Below, one piece after another: positions 48,262 through 60,005 of a stretch of 64,000 nt of DNA. This DNA comes from Tetrahymena elliotti 4EA (lineage: Eukaryota; Ciliophora; Oligohymenophorea; Hymenostomatida; Tetrahymenidae). The DNA is taken from positions 2,240,890 to 2,304,889 of the forward strand of contig JH720295.1 of the NCBI GenBank assembly GCA_000231825.2. The letters are read 5' to 3'. The notes under the pieces were generated by a model. It worked only from the letters and a program-made list of their open reading frames with translations, ran no database searches and was not told the DNA's origin. A program made the translations under genes and the position numbers. The stretch's first letter is position 1; each line of letters starts with the position of its first letter.

Positions 48262-50060
48262 TCAAAATTAGTTGATCCAACTTTTTACTATCTAAATAAT
48301 ATAAATAAAGTTTTTTTAATCAATATATGTTTGTTTTTATTTAAATATTAATATTATTTTATTTCTCTCTCATCATTTGATTTTTTATTTGCATATTTTT
48401 TATTATTTTTCATATATTGTTTTCTTTGATAAAAGAAGCCATAGTTCTGTTTTGAATAAATTGTAAATATATAATTAAAAGAAAATTTAAAAAAATATAT
48501 TTGGAAAGCTTTTATAAAAGAAATTTTAGTATAATCTTTTTGTTATATTTTATGAGGAAATCCTTGAATAATTGTAATATGAGATGTGAAAGAAAATTTG
48601 GTATCATCATAATCTCTTTGTATTTTAAAAGGAAATCCTTAAATATTTGTCAAAATAATTAGATAAATAAAACAGAATTTATTACTTTCAAGAAGAAAAT
48701 AAAACTAAAAAGAAGATTTCTTTAATTTTAAACAACTTTTAAATTTCCATTTAAGCCTTCTTCTTGATCTCATTTTGTATTCTACAAAAGTTCTAAAAAG
48801 TAAAAAAAAACTTGGCAAAAAATTAAAATCTAAATTAATGAATAGAGAATTTCTATTATACTAACAAATATAACAAATAGAGATAAATAGATTTTTTTAG
48901 AATAAAATTTATTTGATTTAATGTTAATGTTTTAGAAATCTTATAAAATTTTGGATAATTTAAAAAAAATAATTAGTAGATTTTCAAACATCTATTTGAA
49001 GAGATTAAATAAATAAAAATTTGGATATCATTATTTAATTGTTTTTTATTAGGAAATCCTTTAATTATTATCAAATCAGATGTAAAAGAAACTTAGTATT
49101 TTATTTCGCTTTATTTCCTTAAGTAATTATCAAAATAAGATTACATTAACAACATAATTATTACTTTGGAAAACAAAATAAACTAAAAAGAACAAATAAT
49201 ATAATATTCTAATATAGAAAACACTTAAAAACTTATTTTTAAGTTGGTAAAAAATAATAATGAAAATTAATGATGTAAACCTTTAATTTATACTTACATA
49301 AAAATGATATCAAAATGTATTTTTTTTTGTGTAAATAAATTCTTTTGTTAAAAAGTATTAATGTTTTTTGAAATCTTGATCAAATTTAGGATAGATTTTA
49401 AAAAACAATTAAGATTAGATATTTATTTGAAGTGAGATATATAAAAGAAATTTTGGTATCATCATCTTGTTATATTTTATAAGGAAATCTCTAAATAAAT
49501 ATCAAAATAACTAGGAACTTATTACTTTGGATAAGAAAAGCTAAATTAAAAAGAATATTTGCTTCATGTAAAAGAAATTTTTAACTTCTTGTAAAGATGA
49601 AATTATTTTATCATAAAACACTCATAAAAAACCATGCATACACTTAATTTTATATCTCTCAGAATTTCTAAAAGTAAAAAAACTGATTTTAAAATTTAGA
49701 AGAAAATTTATGAACTGAACTATTAATTTCATCTTTAATTTAATAACTAAAATAGATGATTTATGTGATCGAATACTTTTGAGCTAAAATATAGTAAAAT
49801 AATGATATTAAAAAAAACTTTCCCTAAAATCTTAATTAGACAAAAGAAAAAAGCAAATTTAAAAATATAACTCAAATACAAATAAAAAGTCAGTTAAGAT
49901 TAATGAAAACTAAAACTAAGTTTTTGTCTTATGAATTTTAGAAATCTTTTTTCTATAATTTTTTATCAAATCTAAATGAGAGAAATTGCAATTTGATGGA
50001 GATATACAAAACACAATTTAGCTTTTATAAATATATATAGCTAGGTAGGTATGGTTGAAT
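48262..50060. other. distal end of the amplicon array
   Basis: Repeat flanks with five more TATAAAAGAAATTTT-like motifs (about 48512, 48586, 49078, 49435) but no further copy of the gene. The homology stops at about 49800. Confidence 0.55.
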
Positions 50061-50069
50061 CTGTTGAAT

Positions 50070-50410
50070 TAGTTATTTACCAAACACTTATTTGTTTTGA
50101 CTAAAATTGAAGATGAAATAGAAAATAAAAATTACTCTAAATCAGATAAGTTAAATTCCTTGATGATTTACAAATGTTGCAGAATGTTATTTAAAATTAA
50201 ATATGGAAGCTAATGAAGATTTTAGTTGATATAATTAATAACCAGAGATTAGGAAAAATTTATTATATAACAAATAAAATTGAAAGAAATGATTTTGTGA
50301 AGGTTCGAATATATGATTGGAAGAGTTTTCTCTTATCAATGTTTCATAAAATTCCATCAAATTTATATTATTTGAAAATACTTTCAAATTAATAAAAAGA
50401 TGAAGGAAAT
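50070..50410 (+). pseudogene. possible degenerate coding segment
   Basis: Two consecutive protein-like pieces in different frames: one ending near 50225 (...MIYKCCRMLFKIKYGS) and one reading LMKILVDIINNQRLGKIYYI and VRIYDWKSFLLSMFHKIP up to about 50405. A frameshift separates them. No family recognised. Confidence 0.25.
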
Positions 50411-50792
50411 TGAATTTAAGTAATATTAATTTTCTGAAGAATTAAATTATGTCAGTCTTAAACAAAAAGAACTTTCAGGGCTAAAAATATAAATTCAAAA
50501 ATACAGAAAGTTGAATAAAAGATCTTAAAAGTCCAGAATAGTTTCTATCTGGTGATAAAAAAGGTAAAAAAAATATTGGTATTAGACTCGGGGTACACAA
50601 AAAGTCTGAATAAATTTTGTATAAAATGAAATATGGATTTAGATTTATCTTCAATTTATTTAAATAATAACCAATTGATACCTGATATAATATTACTTTA
50701 TTTAGACAAATAGATAATAGCGATTAAAAAAAGAAAAAATATAATCAAAATAATAGAATAGGTTTTATACAAAATAGGTCTATTTCGGTTTT

Positions 50793-50935
50793 TGGTGAAT
50801 AAGTGAATAGGTTCCACCTATTGATTATTTTTGATTCACCAATAGTTGAATATTTATTCACCTAATTTTTAGGTGAATGTGGATGAAAATTTTTTCATAT
50901 TATAGTTGAATCTTATTCACCTAAAATATTTACTT
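50793..50935. repeat. cluster of GGTGAA/TTCACC palindromes
   Basis: Within 140 bp the sequence has GGTGAATAAGTGAATAGG, GATTCACC, ATTCACCTAATTTTTAGGTGAAT-like hairpin arms (CACCTA...TAGGTG) and TTATTCACCTAAAA. Several can pair. They could be terminal repeats of a small mobile element or a protein-binding array. Confidence 0.6.
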
Positions 50936-51489
50936 AAGGAAATAATATTTATGTTTGTTTACATTAATTACAATTAAAATATTTTTTATCTTTTTTATTA
51001 TTTTTGGCAAAACTTTAAAATATTTATTATTTATATCTACTTTAAGATTTATTGAAAGATATGTATTAATATTACTCATAAATAAATTTTGAAAGATATT
51101 GCATTCAAAATATATGCTTTTCATCTATTAAAATACAAATTATGTTTCCAATTTTATTATTTTAAATTGATTTTTGATTATGAAATCAAAGATATGTATC
51201 TTTGTTAATTAATCAAAAGATATCTCTGATTATCAAAAGATATATATTATTTCAAAGCATATTAAAAATAAAATTAAAACAAACAATCAAAGATAATTAA
51301 AAAATATGGAAAAAGCAAATTTAAAGTTGCTTTAAACTATATACCAAAAAATATTATTTTATCTTTAGACTTTCAAGAGATACTAGATATGATGGACTAG
51401 ATATATATAGAAAAAGAGAAGAAGATATCTATTTAAATTTAAGATTATATTCAGTTAAACACTAATAAAAATATGATTGAAGAGCTATT

Positions 51490-51752
51490 AATATTAAGAT
51501 CTCTCTAAGATTATTTTAATACTTTGAAAAATGGATTCTTTAATTAGCGCATATTAGGTAATTAATTAATGATAGTCACTTAGAAGAAGTTTCAGCTAAT
51601 AGTAATGAAAATTTATAGAAATAAATATTTTAGACTAACTAAACTGATAATGCAAATTTTAGTTTTGAAAATATATAAAAATAGAATATGGATTTGATCA
51701 TTCATTATACTACAAATACATAAAGATTGATGGATTCAAATTTTCTCTGAAA
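51490..51752 (+). CDS. possible coding exon, unknown
   Basis: A frame of about 88 codons has balanced, acidic/polar composition (for example INDSHLEEVSANSNENLQKQ and MDLIIHYTTNTQRLMDS) and many TAA/TAG glutamines, then TGA. No ATG at its beginning, so an upstream exon would be needed. Unknown protein; could be a relic. Confidence 0.3.
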
Positions 51753-53010
51753 AAGCTAAATTGATTCAGAGTGGAAAAATAAGAATCCATTATAGATGCA
51801 TTAAATGTAAAATTTAAGTTACTTTAAATAATGTATATAAAACCTACAAAGAAAAATTAAATACTTTGTTCAAATGTTTATTCTGAATAATAAAATTTTT
51901 TACATATTACTTAAATATTAACATGGGATAGTAATTTAAATTCAACTCTAAAGCAAACTTAAACAGTCTCAAATTTTTATTAAAAATCTTTATTCTTTTT
52001 TTTCATGGTAAGTCTTTGAAATGATTCTTAGTTTTTATGGTTTCTTATTTCTTAGCATTAGTTTATTTTAAAATTAAGAAATAGATCTTGTTTAAGCATA
52101 ATAGTTGGCTTATTAATAGCAAATAAAAACTAATTATCATTAAAAATTATTGATAGCTCTGTTTTATTTTTGGGTATCCTCCAATTTAAAACGGAGATCA
52201 GATAGAAAGATGGTAAACTGTAAGTAAAAATTTTGGAAAATAATAAGAAAAAGTAAGATTTAGATAAATAAGAAGTAGCCAAATAAGTCTTAAAATTTGA
52301 TTAGAATTTAAAATATTATCTATTTAAATCATAAAAGAAAAAATTTTGCAAAATGATTTCTTTTATGAAAATACAATTTTTGGAAAGTGATAATATTTTA
52401 GTTTTCTAATTTGGTTAAATTAAAATAGACTAAACCTATTACTAATTTTATATAGAAAAGTTAACATTAATTTATTGTTTTGATACTTTTATCTTTTAAT
52501 TAAAATGTCCCTTTATTTTCTATTACAATTAGTACTTTTCTGTTTAACAAAATGGAATTAAATTCTTTATTCTTAAATTAATTACTGTTTATCAGTATAT
52601 TTGGTAGAAGACTAATCAAACTAGAACAGTACTATTTTAGCTCGAATAATTTAAATCCAAAATAATTACTTTTTAATAAGGTTTATTTCTTTGTATTTCT
52701 TTTACAACAATTCAATCAAATAAAATTTCTTATTCTGATTACTTTATTCCTATCAAATACATCTATTTGCTTCTTTACTAGAAATAAGAATTATTTTTCA
52801 AAGTTTGTAGTCTTAAAAATCCATGGAGTATAAGAGCAATTTTAAGATACTTAAGATATTTTAAAATGATCTTTAATTATACAATCTTATATGATTCAAG
52901 ACAACTCTAATCCAAAAAGAAGCAAACACTTTTTAAGCAATTAATTTTATAATACTTTTTGATTATTTCTTTTATAATAAAGAATTTGTTTAGATTACTT
53001 TGTTAAATTT
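51753..53010. other. AT-rich stretch without supported gene
   Basis: No convincing frame. Short frames here are low-complexity. Confidence 0.4.
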
Positions 53011-53407
53011 TTATTCTTACTTAAGCAATACTGGTTTTTTTTATTTTTGAAATAAAAAACTTTTGTTCTGTTATTTTTTCATTTCAAAAAAGGAAAGAGA
53101 CTTGTTGAAAGTTTCATTTTCTTCACTAACTGGTGAATTAGCACTCTTAAAGCAACAAACAAAACAAAAAATTCATTTCACAGCAATAAATTATCTCTAA
53201 GAAGAGTTTTAGCTATTTTTTCTGAATAAATAATTTATGATAAGATCAGTCTATTTTGGATTGTTAAATTTAATATATTTTTGTGAAAAAATATTTTCTT
53301 TTTTTATGCATGTTAAGCTTTATGTAAAATATTTTATGAATAATTAGCTTTTGTTTTTAAAAAACTATCTGAAAATGTATCGTGGGCTTCCACAAGAATT
53401 TTATTGA
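53011..53407 (+). CDS. weak ORF ending ...YRGLPQEFY
   Basis: An open frame with a protein-like middle (KKERDLLKVSFSSLTGELAL, KQKIHFTAINYLQEEF) and a hydrophobic second half, ending at TGA. No clear start. It lies 330 bp upstream of the membrane-protein gene on the same strand. Could be a remnant or chance. Confidence 0.25.
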
Positions 53408-53734
53408 AGTAGATCAAATAAATATTAAATTATTTCTGACAGAAATATTGAAGGAAATTAATTTTTGGCTATTTTATTTCTTGTTAGTAAAAGATTATTT
53501 GAATACTTGTATGAAAATCTAAAGACTAGACATATTAGTTAAATTAATAATCTATGCATAATTTAAGAGATATATTTTTAATCCTTAATAATATTTAATT
53601 AATTTGTATTATTTGTTTGAGCATACTTTTACTTATGTGTTTATACTCTTTTTTAGATTGATTATTTTATTTAAAAAGTGATAATACTCTATTCTTTCTT
53701 ATAAATAATAATTAATTAATAAAATAGTATAAAA

Positions 53735-55270
53735 ATGAAATTTAACAAAAAACTTGAACTTGCTTGCTCGGTAATAATCTTACAAGGCTTATTACTGATG
53801 GCTTTATTGATTGATTTGGAAATCTAGGATGAAAGATATTTGCTTATTACTTCAATAGCTTTCTTTATGACTACATAGCTGATAGGAATAAGAGTACAGT
53901 CTTATATTGATCTTCACTGCTTAAAATCTTAATTTAACTTTAAAAGATTATTTTTTACTCTTTTATATCATTCTGACTTAAGTTCAAACTTATAAGAAGA
54001 TAATTTATCTAATATTGAAGACTTGCTAAAATCAATATTACCATTTCTAAAAGTGTTTAATTTCTTATGTATACTCATTTTACTAGCTTTGCAATTAATT
54101 TGGATAAAAATAAGAATAGAAAAATTGAACTACTTTTTCTATTTCTTACCGTAAATATCTTGCTTTTTGATTCTTACAAAATAACTCTTTCTTGAATGCA
54201 TTAAATAAACCATTAAAAAAATTAATAAAATAATTCTTTTACTAGGTGATATAATAGGATGGTGTGTGTACATTTATGGTATACTTTAATTAGGAAATGC
54301 TTAAATAATTTAACTATGTTTAACCAATTTCATAATTGCCTTTCTTTTTTATAAGAATTTATTTATGGAGAAAAAGATGCAGATAAAATCTGTCCTAATT
54401 TATGGTGGTATTTCTATTTATAGCACTTAAATATTAAAGAAAATAAATAAAGAGTGGAATCTAGAATATAAGAAGATTTTTTTAAAAACTTTTTAGTTTA
54501 AATTCTTTTAAACTATAATAAAATCTCTTTTTTTTTTTATTTATTAATAAAAAATTATTGCCATAACTCTTCTTTTATTAGCTTTTAATGAGCCTTTGTT
54601 GATTAAATGTAAGTAGATAATGTATAAATATAGTTCACTAGAAATCAAAGATCTTAAAAATCTAAAAAATGCTAATAAGGATGTGATTTTCTAACAAATT
54701 TAAATAAAGAAATACTCAAAAGTAAATATTAAAATACCATACACCACAGAAAACTAGTTCGAAACTATCATTTCTCTACTCTTTTCTTTTGATCAAAGTG
54801 AAATAAAAGACAGCTATGGAAATTCAAGAATTTCTTTAAACTCTTTGATGAATTCTGAAACACTCTAAACAGTCACTCTTAAATGTTTATGCAACAAAAA
54901 TTTTATCAAGTATTTCTATCAAAAATTAATTTCTATGCAGTCAATATTTGTTCAACGAAATAACACAAACTGGATGGATATGATGAAAGTACTGATTACT
55001 CAACTGAATTTGAATATATAATATTAAATTCAGTCTGTTTATATCTCATCTTTGGCAGATACAAAAAGTTATATAGAACACTGTAAATTCTTCCTAATAT
55101 TTCCTAAACAAGTACAACTCTTAAATTTACCTGAATAAATTCAATTTGTCCATGATACTTTTGTGCATTAATACCAAAAAGTAATATTAATGAATATAGT
55201 ATTTACCAATTTCATAGCAGGACACTAAATCACAAATCCAAATCTAGTTTTCTATTCTCTTTTTGAATGA
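53735..55270 (+). CDS. multi-pass membrane protein, 511 aa, unknown
   Basis: One uninterrupted frame of 512 codons, far longer than chance even in this code. The N-terminal 290 residues contain about seven hydrophobic segments (for example SVIILQGLLLMALLI, FFMTTQLIGI, FLCILILLALQLIWI, IIAITLLLLAF). The C-terminal 220 residues are soluble-looking, with polar helices and motifs such as NRISLNS-like and NWMDMMKVLITQLN. Some Cys occur in the middle of the tail (KCLCNK). I recognise no family. No introns, unlike most genes in the window. The start is the first ATG after an A-rich leader. Confidence 0.7.
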
Positions 55271-55392
55271 AAAATATCATTAGCTTTAGCTTAAATCCTA
55301 AAATTTTATAATATACAAAATAGAAAAACCTTTTTCTTAAAAATTATGATTTGTATAATTGATTATATTTTACTTTATATTATAATTACTTT

Positions 55393-55761
55393 ATGAAATT
55401 ACATTAATTCTAATCTGATTTTTATCATTTTGCTTCTTGTTATATAAAATATTTGAGTTATTATACACTAAAACTAAAATTCATTCACCACTTTTTTAGA
55501 GCAAGTGAAAAAATAATTAAGAGTTTATCAAAAATAATAAACACCTAGAGGATTCACTAAGATTTTTTTAAGTTCAAGTAAATATCTAATTATAAAATCA
55601 AATTTTATAATTATTTATATTATACATATTTAGCCGTATGCCAACCACTTTTTTTTAATTTCACTCTGCTCTTTTTAAGGGTTATCAAAGAAATTTTTTT
55701 TTAAGTTTGTTTAAAATAGCAATCATACAAAAAGTGGATATCTTCCAACACCTTTTATTGA
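55393..55761 (+). CDS. possible ORF, 122 aa
   Basis: ATG-to-TGA frame, with a basic, Ile/Lys/Phe-rich middle (HHFFRASEKIIKSLSKIINT). It follows the membrane-protein gene closely on the same strand. Length is within chance expectation, so it is only a candidate. Confidence 0.2.
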
Positions 55762-56184
55762 TATAATATTGTGGTTTTGCTAGATAAACAAAAAAATTGA
55801 ATTTGTGTAATTTATATTAAATTAATTTAGTTTCCAGAAAATGCTCTATTATAAAATTATATTGTAGATATTAATCATTTTTGAGCTGAAAGATTAGTGA
55901 GAGAATACAGAAATTAAATGATCAAGTAAGCATTATTAATATAAATTATGCTTCTTTTTTTTTACTTTGTATTCTGTCATCAGAAATTAACTAAATTAAA
56001 ATAATAGAGGAGATTATGATTCCTTTAAAAAATATTTGAGATTTAAATAAAGCATAAGAAAAGCAATAAGAATGTTATAGATACATAAATAAAAAAATGA
56101 ATCATAAATTCTTTCTCAATTTAGCAAAGGAAAAACTAACACTAGCTAAATTCTAAGCAAAGCAAATATCTTCGATATCATTTA

Positions 56185-56598
56185 ATGAAAATGAAGAAAT
56201 ATAATCTATTAAGATATACTAAAAAATTAAGGTTTGAAGATGATCTTGCTTTACCATCAATATAGATTGAAGCTTTTTCAGCATAACTTAAATAACTTAT
56301 GAAGTAATGGTTTTATCCTTATCTAGAAAAGAGATTTAAGATAGTTATAACCAGATTCACATTGAAGGCAGAAGAAATTTAGGAAATAAATATCAGATAT
56401 TGCTTAGATTTTATTTTTTAGTCATAATCTTATGTGGAGGAAAATATGTTCTAAGTACAAAATACAAAAGGAAAAAAGAAGAATCAATTTAATGACTTAA
56501 CATTTCGGTAACTTTTATTTTGTTTTGTTTTTAGCTTGCTCTTACTAAAATTTAAAACAAAAAGCATAAATAAATTTAAGATATCCACTTTCTCTTGA
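56185..56598 (+). CDS. hAT-associated ORF, copy A
   Basis: 137 aa from the ATG; the open frame extends upstream to 56101, and an acceptor-like TTTAG precedes CAAAGG at 56125. It reads ...NLLRYTKKLRFEDDLALPSI..., EKRFKIVITRFTLKAEEIQE, a Lys-rich NTKGKKKNQ and a C-terminal hydrophobic segment (LLFCFVFSLLLL). The homologous frame in copy B is also open although the DNA has diverged, which argues that the frame was under selection. A 27-bp GT...AG stretch near the end is in frame and read through in both copies. Upstream exons of copy A were not found. Confidence 0.45.
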
Positions 56599-57029
56599 AT
56601 AGTTTGTTTTTTTCAATGATTGATACAGAGATAGGTAGGTAGAAAGAAGAAAGAGCATAAACGATAAATATATTAATATATTTTAAAAGAGCAAAAAGGG
56701 AAATGAAATTAATTACTTTAGTTTGTTTGGCCTAAAAAATACAAAAAAAATAAAACAGATGAAAATTTTCATAAAAATAATAGTAGCAAAAATAGTAGGT
56801 AAATAAAATTAATATGAACAAAATAAAAATAATGTAATTCTTTTCTATACTTTTTTAAATGCTTTATTTATTTTAACATTTATGTTTATATGTCATCTTT
56901 TACAAAAAACAATCTCTTTACAATCTTTAAGTTTCTTTTAAGCCAATCTTCAAATGCTTTTTTTTTCATACATAATTCAATCATGTAATGAATGATATAT
57001 TTATGCTTTTTTGTTTGACTTTCTTTATT

Positions 57030-57180
57030 ATTTTAAAAATGCCATTTTCTGTAATATAAAATTCTATTAAATAATTAATCTAATCAATTTTTAATCCAAC
57101 TAAAGGAGGAAATTTTTTCTTTGATAAATATTCTAATTGATTACTATTATTATGTACATAATATAAAGAGGGTCACTTGT
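57030..57180 (-). pseudogene. minus-strand fragment with FPPLVGLKID
   Basis: Minus-strand frame ...NSNQLEYLSKKKFPPLVGLK and IEFYITENGIFKIIKK, with homologous but frameshifted sequence at about 59525-59665. Protein-like composition; no family recognised. Probably part of the repeated element. Confidence 0.3.
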
Positions 57181-57400
57181 TACAACAAAAAAATTAATTT
57201 GTGTCATATTATTAACATGGTTTTTAAAGATATAATAGTTAAAAAGGCAAATATTTAGATTGAGATTCTAATTGCAAAGTAGGATAAAGAAAGTATAATA
57301 AATTAACTTTTATTCAGTTTAAAGATTTATTATTTATCAAATTATTTATATTCATGTATTTGCTTTTGTTAAAAATAAATATCTTAAAAAAATTTCAAAG

Positions 57401-58049
57401 ATAATGAAAAGCTTTTTCTTATATTACTAAGACTTATTTGAGGACATTTAAAGTTATAGTCAGAATAAATATAAGCTAAAAGCTCTCAAACAACCAATAG
57501 ATGTATGATGGATCAGTTACTTGATGAGAGAGTATTTTAGATCTTTATTCAGTAATAGTTCAAAGTTTAGAAGTAATAGATTTAAAAAAACCATAAGAAC
57601 TGCTTTCAAAAATAAATATGCTTGGCATTGCATAAAATACAAGACACATGAACTTTTCGATAACTTGACAAAATTTTGTCCAGAACAGGATAATTAAAAT
57701 GAATAAAAAATAAAATATCATCATGTACAAAAAATTATCCTGAATATGGACAAATTTTATCTATTGTCCAAATCCCTACCCATGTGTCCGTAAGTAATTA
57801 TTTGTCCATTTTCGATAATTATTATTTTAAAATTCTTGAATAATTAAAAAAAATAAATAATTCTATGTTAGTTTTATTTATTGTTTAATAAATTATTTTA
57901 AATATTAAATCTTATTACTTATCAAATAAATAAAATAAAATAAAATAATTTTTTATTATTTCTTCTTTTTTATAATTTTATTTAGTCAACAGTTTATTAT
58001 TAATTATCAATGTATTATTGTAATTTTTAGAAAATATCAAATTCATTGA
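57401..58049. other. spacer between repeat units
   Basis: Holds the inverted repeat described next and one weak frame at about 57515-57700 rich in Arg/Lys/Phe (REYFRSLFSNSSKFRSNRFK). No confident gene. Confidence 0.4.
57667..57770. repeat. ~29-bp inverted repeat (possible miniature element)
   Basis: The left arm GACAAAATTTTGTCC + AGAACAGGATAATT (57667-57695) is matched in inverse by AATTATCCTGAATATGGACA + AATTTTATCTATTGTCC (57733-57770), with about 37 bp between. Further out, TTTTCGATAA occurs at 57654 and again near 57810. It could fold into a hairpin; suggests a miniature inverted-repeat element. Confidence 0.6.
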
Positions 58050-58536
58050 CAAGGTAATCATGCCACTCTAATTATTTTAGAAACGATATTTTTGGATTAA
58101 AATTTTTAACGATTAGTTAAACAAATGATAAATTATAATATTTTGAGTCAGAGGAATTTTAAAAACCTAAAAACTATACAATAACAAGATGGCACTATGT
58201 ATTTTTACTATTTAAGAGCACTCTTTTCAATAAAAAAGGAATATAGACTCTTAATCCAGAAAATAGCAATGTAAAAGATTATAAATAGTTAATTGAGGAA
58301 GAATTAACTTCATAATAATGGCAAATTTTAGAAGAAATTTCTATAATTTTGCTTTCTTTTTAAAACATTTCTATAAAAATATAAAAAGAAAATATATCAA
58401 CAACCTAGTAATTTAGTTATAAACTAAAAATTAAAAATTAAATAATAAGATTCTTTTTTAGTATAATTATTGATCAGGTAAGTGTATTATTGTTATTTAT
58501 GATTCCTTAAAAAAATATTTGAAATTTTAATAAAGC

Positions 58537-58567
<31 letters not shown>

Positions 58568-59118
58568 AAAATGAATGAATCATAAGTTCATTTTTAATTT
58601 AGCAAAGGAAAAACTAACTCGAGCTTAATTCTAAGCAAAGCAAATATCTTAGATACCATTTAATGAGAATGAAGGAAAAAAATCTATTAAGATATACTAA
58701 AAAATTTAGGTTTGATGATGATCTTGCTTTGCTATTAATATAGATTGAAGTTTTTTAAGCATAACCTCAATAACTTATGAAGATTTGGGTTTATCCTTAT
58801 CTAGAAAATAAATTAAAGATAGGTATTGCCAGGTTCGCATCGAATACAGAAGTAATTTAGGCGATGAACATAAGAATAAATGTAAATCCTAAAATTATTG
58901 CTTAGATTTTCTAGTTTAATCATAATTTTATGTTGAATAAAAATATGCTCTATGTGTAAAACACAAAAGGAAAAAAGAAGGAGCAATTTTACAACTTAAC
59001 ATTAAGGTAAATGTTCTTTTGCTTTGTTCTCAGCTTGCTCTTACTAAATTATAAATCAAAATGCATAAATAATTTTAAGATACCCACTTTCTCTTTAATA
59101 GTTTACCATTATCAATGA
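58050..59118 (+). CDS. hAT-like transposase-related gene, copy B
   Basis: Two exons joined in phase: an upstream exon ending at 58477 (...IIIDQ) and 58603-59118. The first exon has ESEEFQKPKNYTITRWHYVF, LLFKSTLFNKKG and LTSQQWQILEEISIILLSF, matching the hAT transposase block D-x-TRWNS-x-Y-x-ML ... W-x-LLEEL-x-LLxPF. The second exon is homologous to copy A (NLLRYTKKFRFDDDLALLLI...) and ends with a hydrophobic segment. The beginning and the catalytic DDE parts are not visible, so it is a partial or domesticated transposase. Start coordinate is approximate. Confidence 0.45.
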
Positions 59119-60005
59119 TTGATACATAAAAAAATAGGTAGAAAAAAGAGCATAAATGATATATGTCTTAATAAGATTTTAAAAGAGCAAAAAGGTAAAT
59201 AATACTGACCTAAAAAATACAAAAAACAAATAAAATAAATAAAATAGGTGAAGATTCTAAACAAATAATTTTAGAGAACTCTATTTTTGGTGCCTTTTTA
59301 GAACTAATCTACTCATCTCTAAATGGTGATTAAAGTCTGTTGCTGCTAGGAAATACCATTATCTGTAGTGAGAAGATAGCAAAAATAGTTAGTTTTTAAA
59401 AATAATAATAATAAAAAGAATATTTTGTAATTCTTTTCTGTTGAATTTTTTAAACACTCTTTGTATCTTAACATTTATGTTATTTGCCTACATTTACAAA
59501 AAATAATCTCTTTATAATCTTTCTTTATTATTTCAAAAATGCCATTTTCTGTAAAAATAAAATCTACTAAGTAATCAAATCAATTTTTAATCCAACCAAA
59601 GGAGGAAAATTTAGATTTGATATATATTCTAATTAATTACTATTATTAGGTAATATAAAGAGGGTCACTTCTTACAACAAAAAAAATAGGTAACAGAAGG
59701 ATCCATGTCTACATTTTGATAAAATATCTGTTTGTTTAACTTTACCATACTTTTTGAAATATTAAGAAGTAAGTCGCAAATCGCTTTGATAGTTAGTTTA
59801 AAATAATTGAAAAAAGGAATTAATTTTTGACATACTATTAGCATGGTTTTTACAGATATTAAAGTTAAAAAGACAACATATTTAGAGTAAGATTATAACT
59901 ACAAAGAAGGATAAAAAAAGTTTAATAAATTAACTTATACTTAGTTGAATGTTTTTTTAGTTATTAAATTATTTACATGCTTTAGTTATATAAATATTCT
60001 TGATA
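58440..60005. repeat. diverged 1.5-kb direct repeat, unit B
   Basis: See unit A at 55860-57400. Unit B contains an insertion at about 59260-59400 and has frameshifts in the minus-strand FPPLVG piece. Confidence 0.85.

Larger units (their letters stand above)
34440..49800. repeat. tandem amplicon array of a cysteine-rich gene
   Basis: Diverged direct repeats carry six copies of the gene, at start-to-start distances of 3760, 1789, 1610, 2850 and 2001 bp. Upstream flanks share a TATAAAAGAAATTTTGGTAT-like motif, then GTTATATTTTATAAGGAAAT, then ACTTTGGATAAGAAAAGCTA and AAAAAACTGAGTAAATAA. Downstream flanks share TGATCTAAAT...TTGATCCA, TTTATTTCTAATCTAT and CATCTTGATGTTAAATTTT. Divergence between units and many indels indicate old, repeated duplication. 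Insertions with transposon remnants separate some units. Confidence 0.85.
55860..57400. repeat. diverged 1.5-kb direct repeat, unit A
   Basis: Homologous over most of its length to 58440-60005 (unit B), with indels. Shared blocks include GCAAAGGAAAAACTAAC, TCTAAGCAAAGCAAATATCT, AAAGGAAAAAAGAAG, CTTGCTCTTACTAAA, CCAACTAAAGGAGGAAA-like and AATATAAAGAGGGTCACTT. Unit B has a (GATA)n run near 58537. Each carries a plus-strand ORF (below) and, near its end, a minus-strand piece with FPPLVGLKID. Confidence 0.85.

Noticed and set aside
56508..56534. 27-bp GT...AG intron in the hAT-associated ORF
   Set aside because: Too short for Tetrahymena introns, and both copies read through it in frame.
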